A DNA stretch of 64,000 nt. Source: Competibacter_A sp002352125 (lineage in GTDB: Bacteria; Pseudomonadota; Gammaproteobacteria; Competibacterales; Competibacteraceae). Numbering within the stretch: position 1 is the stretch's first letter; the number at the start of each line of letters is the position of its first letter. The stretch spans positions 65,915-129,914 of the forward strand of contig DAOROA010000001.1 in assembly GCA_035441325.1 (NCBI GenBank), written 5' to 3'. Shown here piece by piece: positions 61,486 through 64,000 of the stretch. The notes under the pieces are model-generated. The model saw only the letters and a list, made by a program, of their open reading frames with translations, was not told where the DNA came from and searched no databases. The position numbers and the translations under genes were made by a program.

Positions 61486-62903
61486 TGCGCCTGTTGCCGC
61501 AATCCCTGTTCGGCCGGTTGCTGCTGTTTTTGACCGCTGGCTTGGTGATCGCCCAATTGTTGAGCGCCACGATTCTGCTGCAAGATCGCGATCAGGCGCT
61601 TTATCACGCCATCGGCGGCCACGTCGCCCAGCGCATCGCCGCCATCGTCGATCTGCTCGATACGCTGGACGAAGGCGAACGCCGGCGACTGGTGACGGCG
61701 CTGGATTTGCCGCCCACTCGCATCGGTCTCGATTTGCCCTGGGAGGCTGCCATCGAGCCGGACGAGCGCTATCACACCGCCCTGTTTCGCGGGCTGTTGA
61801 GGCGCCAATTGGGGCCGGATCGCTCATTTCAGTTGGAAATCAACGACGATTTGCCGCTACCGCCACCACCTGCCGAACGGCCGCGCTGGTTCGATCCCGG
61901 CCAACCGCCGCGACCGCACGACTGGGCCGACCGGCCACCGCGCTGGCGGATGCACGCCATGATGATGGGGTTGCGCAATTTCGTGGTGCAGGTCCGCTTG
62001 CGCGACGGTGCGACGGTGACGTTTCAGCAGGTGCTGCCGGAGGAAGTGATCGCTTGGCCGGGACGGTTGCTGCTCATTTTGCTGGTGCTGCTGGTTTCGG
62101 TCGCGATGCTGGCCGCTTTGGCGGTGCGAGCGCTGACCCGGCCGCTCGCCGTGTTGGCCGATGCCGCCGGCGAGCTTGGCCGCGACATCCGCCATCCGCC
62201 GCTGAACGAGAGCGGACCGCTGGAAGTCCGCCGTGCCGCCCGCGCCTTCAACACCATGCAAGAGCGGTTGATCCGCTACATCGAGGATCGCAACCGGATT
62301 CTCGCCGCAATCTCCCACGACTTGAAAACGCCGATCACCCGGCTGCGGCTGCGCGCCGAACTGTTGGACGATGTCCCGCTGCGGGAGAAGTTTCTGGCCG
62401 ATCTCGACGACATGCAGCGGATGGCGCAGGCGTCGCTGGATTTCCTGCGCGGCGGCGAGGACAGCGAACCCATCGCGCTAGTGGATCTGAACGCCTTGCT
62501 GGAATCGTTGCAGGAGGACGCCGAGGATACCGGCTACGAGGTGAGCATCGCCGGAACGGCTCACCAGCCGTTGCGGTGCCGGCCGCTGGCGCTCAAGCGT
62601 TGTCTGACCAATCTGGTGGACAACGCGCTGAAGTACGGCCAGCGCGCCGAAATTGCAGTTACGGATACGCCAACTCGGCTGAGGCTGATCGTCCGCGACC
62701 GTGGCCCCGGCATTCCAGCGGCGGAGTTGGAGCGGGTGTTCGAGCCGTTCTACCGGCTGGAGAGTTCGCGCAGCCGCGACACCGGCGGCACAGGGCTGGG
62801 CTTGAGCATCGCCCGCAACATCGCCCGCGCCCACGGTGGAGAACTGACGCTGCGCAATCATCCGCAAAGCGGGCTGGAGGCGGTGTTGGAGCTGCCGCGC
62901 TGA
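61485..62903 (+). CDS. Sensor histidine kinase of the OmpR-type system
   Basis: This 472-residue membrane kinase has TM1 at about 8-32 (LFGRLLLFLTAGLVIAQLL), a periplasmic sensor region rich in Pro and Asp (DDLPLPPPPAERPRWFD, HDWADRPPRW), and TM2 near 194-215 (LLLILLVLLVSVAMLAALAV). A HAMP domain, HisKA with H278 in AAISHDLKTPITRLRLR, and the HATPase boxes NLVDNALKYG, RDRGPGIP and GTGLGLSIARNIAR follow. Start ATG 61485 overlaps the regulator stop, showing translational coupling. It resembles EnvZ/CpxA-type sensors; the ligand is unknown. Confidence 0.95.
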   Translation: MRLLPQSLFGRLLLFLTAGLVIAQLLSATILLQDRDQALYHAIGGHVAQRIAAIVDLLDTLDEGERRRLVTALDLPPTRIGLDLPWEAAIEPDERYHTALFRGLLRRQLGPDRSFQLEINDDLPLPPPPAERPRWFDPGQPPRPHDWADRPPRWRMHAMMMGLRNFVVQVRLRDGATVTFQQVLPEEVIAWPGRLLLILLVLLVSVAMLAALAVRALTRPLAVLADAAGELGRDIRHPPLNESGPLEVRRAARAFNTMQERLIRYIEDRNRILAAISHDLKTPITRLRLRAELLDDVPLREKFLADLDDMQRMAQASLDFLRGGEDSEPIALVDLNALLESLQEDAEDTGYEVSIAGTAHQPLRCRPLALKRCLTNLVDNALKYGQRAEIAVTDTPTRLRLIVRDRGPGIPAAELERVFEPFYRLESSRSRDTGGTGLGLSIARNIARAHGGELTLRNHPQSGLEAVLELPR

Positions 62904-62985
62904 GGGCGCGGCATCGGTGAGTCCGGTTGCTGCCCGCCTCTCGCGCCACGCGCAGTCGCGACAAAAAAGCCGGTCGTGGATGCGT

Positions 62986-63960
62986 TCAAAACCGGTAATC
63001 GAGTTTCAGGCGCCAGGATCGGCCATCCTGTGGGATTTCCGTCTGGAGGTGTTCGTCTGCCCCCGGGTCGGCGTAATCCTGATCGAACAGATTGTAAATG
63101 CCCAGGGAAACGTCCAGATTCTTGCCGAAGGGTTGACCGAGCAAGTTCAGATTGGCGACCAGCGCATCGGCCACTTCGTTGCCCTGGGTGGCGCGGCGTT
63201 TGCCGATATATTGCAGCTCCAGCCCCGCGCGCCAGGCGTCGCCGAACAACGGCTGGCTCCAGTTCAATTTGGCGAGGTGGCGGGGAGAGTTATCGAGCCA
63301 CCCGCCGTTTTCGTCCTCGGCCAGTTGCCAGCTATAGCTGGTCCGAAGCCGCGTACCGCCGGTCCAGTGCTGCACGGCTTCTACCGTAAGCCCGTTGGCT
63401 TGCACGTTGCTCAGATTGCGAAAGGTCAGCAACCCCGAATCGGGGTCCGTGGTCAAGTCGATCAGGTCGTTGATGTCGTAGTGATAAACGGAGGCGTTAA
63501 AACGGGTGCTCTCATCCAGGCGCTTATCCAAAATCAGTTCATACGTTTTGATCGTCTCGGATCGAAGCGTGGGGTTCAGTAAATAGTCGCTAGCGTAGTA
63601 GAGTTCGTAGGCGTTGGGTGAGCGGAAAGCCGTGCTGTACAAAAGCTTGAGGGTAGTGTGGGTGTCCCACTGGTAGACGAGACCAACACGGGGATCGATG
63701 CTGTCGTCGCCGTTGGCGGTGCGGTCGTAACGGATTCCGATGCTGAGATTTGTTCGGTCGATCAAGGCAAATTCGTCTAAGGCATACAGTCCCCAGCGAT
63801 CCCCGCTTATTCGGCTATCGAACGTGGCGGCGCCGGTTTCGTCGAACGCGGCTTGATTTCGACGCAGATCGCGTTGGTACTCTGCCCCGAATGCCAACTT
63901 GTGCGAGTCGAACGCGGTGCTCGTCAACTGGAGATCGGCGCTCCACCCAGGGCAATCGCG
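62986..63960 (-). pseudogene. TonB-dependent outer-membrane receptor, 5'-truncated
   Basis: These 975 bases encode the C-terminal part of a 22-strand outer-membrane barrel: GIRYDRTANGDDSIDPRVGL, LLYSTAFRSPNAYELYYAS, NPTLRSETIKTYELILDKRL, SLGIYNLFDQDYADPGADEH, ending LKLDYRF with the terminal aromatic residue. The frame stops at an in-frame TAG (complement of 63961-63963), just before the barrel sequence PGWSADLQLTSTAFDSH, and the remaining 37 bases to the window edge do not continue the barrel in any frame. The plug domain, TonB box and signal peptide are not in frame here. It is either a truncated gene or a disrupted one; the window edge limits the judgement. Substrate unknown. Confidence 0.75.
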
Positions 63961-64000
63961 CTATGTGGGGTATTGACAAACGGCGAAGTGACCGTATGTA

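Overview
The window is a GC-rich gammaproteobacterial chromosome segment that includes the replication origin. It opens with the classic recF-dnaN-oriC-dnaA / rpmH-rnpA-yidD-yidC-mnmE block. Next comes a gene order also seen in Pseudomonas: tonB3-type tonB, gshB, then a Pil-Chp chemosensory cluster. After that come smc, zipA, ligA, then yciB-yciI-bolA, and finally trpS-scpA-scpB-rluB. The combination of glycogen metabolism, a fused isobutyryl-CoA mutase and Chp genes would fit a glycogen-accumulating organism of the Competibacteraceae. That assignment is inference, and no marker gene fixes the genus.

Layout. 1-3.5 kb: recF (cut by the window edge), dnaN, a 563-bp oriC with twelve perfect DnaA boxes and a DnaA-trio/DUE-like edge, and dnaA. 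3.7-6.2 kb: rpmH, rnpA, yidD, yidC. 6.3-14.2 kb: a type I restriction-modification island (hsdM, an inserted REP-associated transposase with palindromes, hsdS, a DUF1016 nuclease, hsdR) lying between yidC and mnmE. 14.3-17.8 kb: mnmE, then tonB and gshB on the other strand. 18.1-26.5 kb: pilI, pilJ, a giant chpA with four histidine-phosphotransfer domains and a receiver, and chpC; pilG, pilH, pilK and chpB are absent from this locus. 26.5-33.2 kb: smc, zipA, ligA. 33.3-35.4 kb (minus strand): a periplasmic PpiC-type isomerase, bolA-like, yciI, yciB. 35.6-40.5 kb: yciO-type gene, site-2 protease homologue, trpS, scpA, scpB, rluB. 40.4-43.4 kb (minus strand): an SDR, a squalene/phytoene-synthase-fold protein without its aspartate motifs, a DUF4124 protein and a universal stress protein.

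43.7-46.0 kb is an accessory patch: a calcium-loop protein, a small HELTH metallopeptidase with no signal peptide, and an exported small protein directly behind it (possible effector/immunity pair). 46.1-50.0 kb (minus strand): leuA followed by an LTA-synthase-like enzyme. leuA is preceded by a 38-codon leucine-rich leader whose leucine codons are perfectly complementary to the leuA ribosome binding site. 50.3-56.4 kb: cytochrome b561, the fused mutase icmF (interrupted by a 192-N assembly gap), a divergent AraC regulator with repeated candidate operators, and a BtuF-like protein. 56.4-59.9 kb: an unusually long glgB that carries a second, catalytically incomplete branching-enzyme half at its N-terminus. 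60.0-62.9 kb: a Spy-like periplasmic protein divergent from an OmpR-type two-component system. The window ends in a TonB-dependent receptor lacking its 5' part.

The most interesting observations are the leuA leader with its anti-Shine-Dalgarno element, the tandem GlgB fusion, the peptidase/exported-protein pair, the BUS-like origin edge, and the transposase insertion that left a second copy of the hsdM 3' end.
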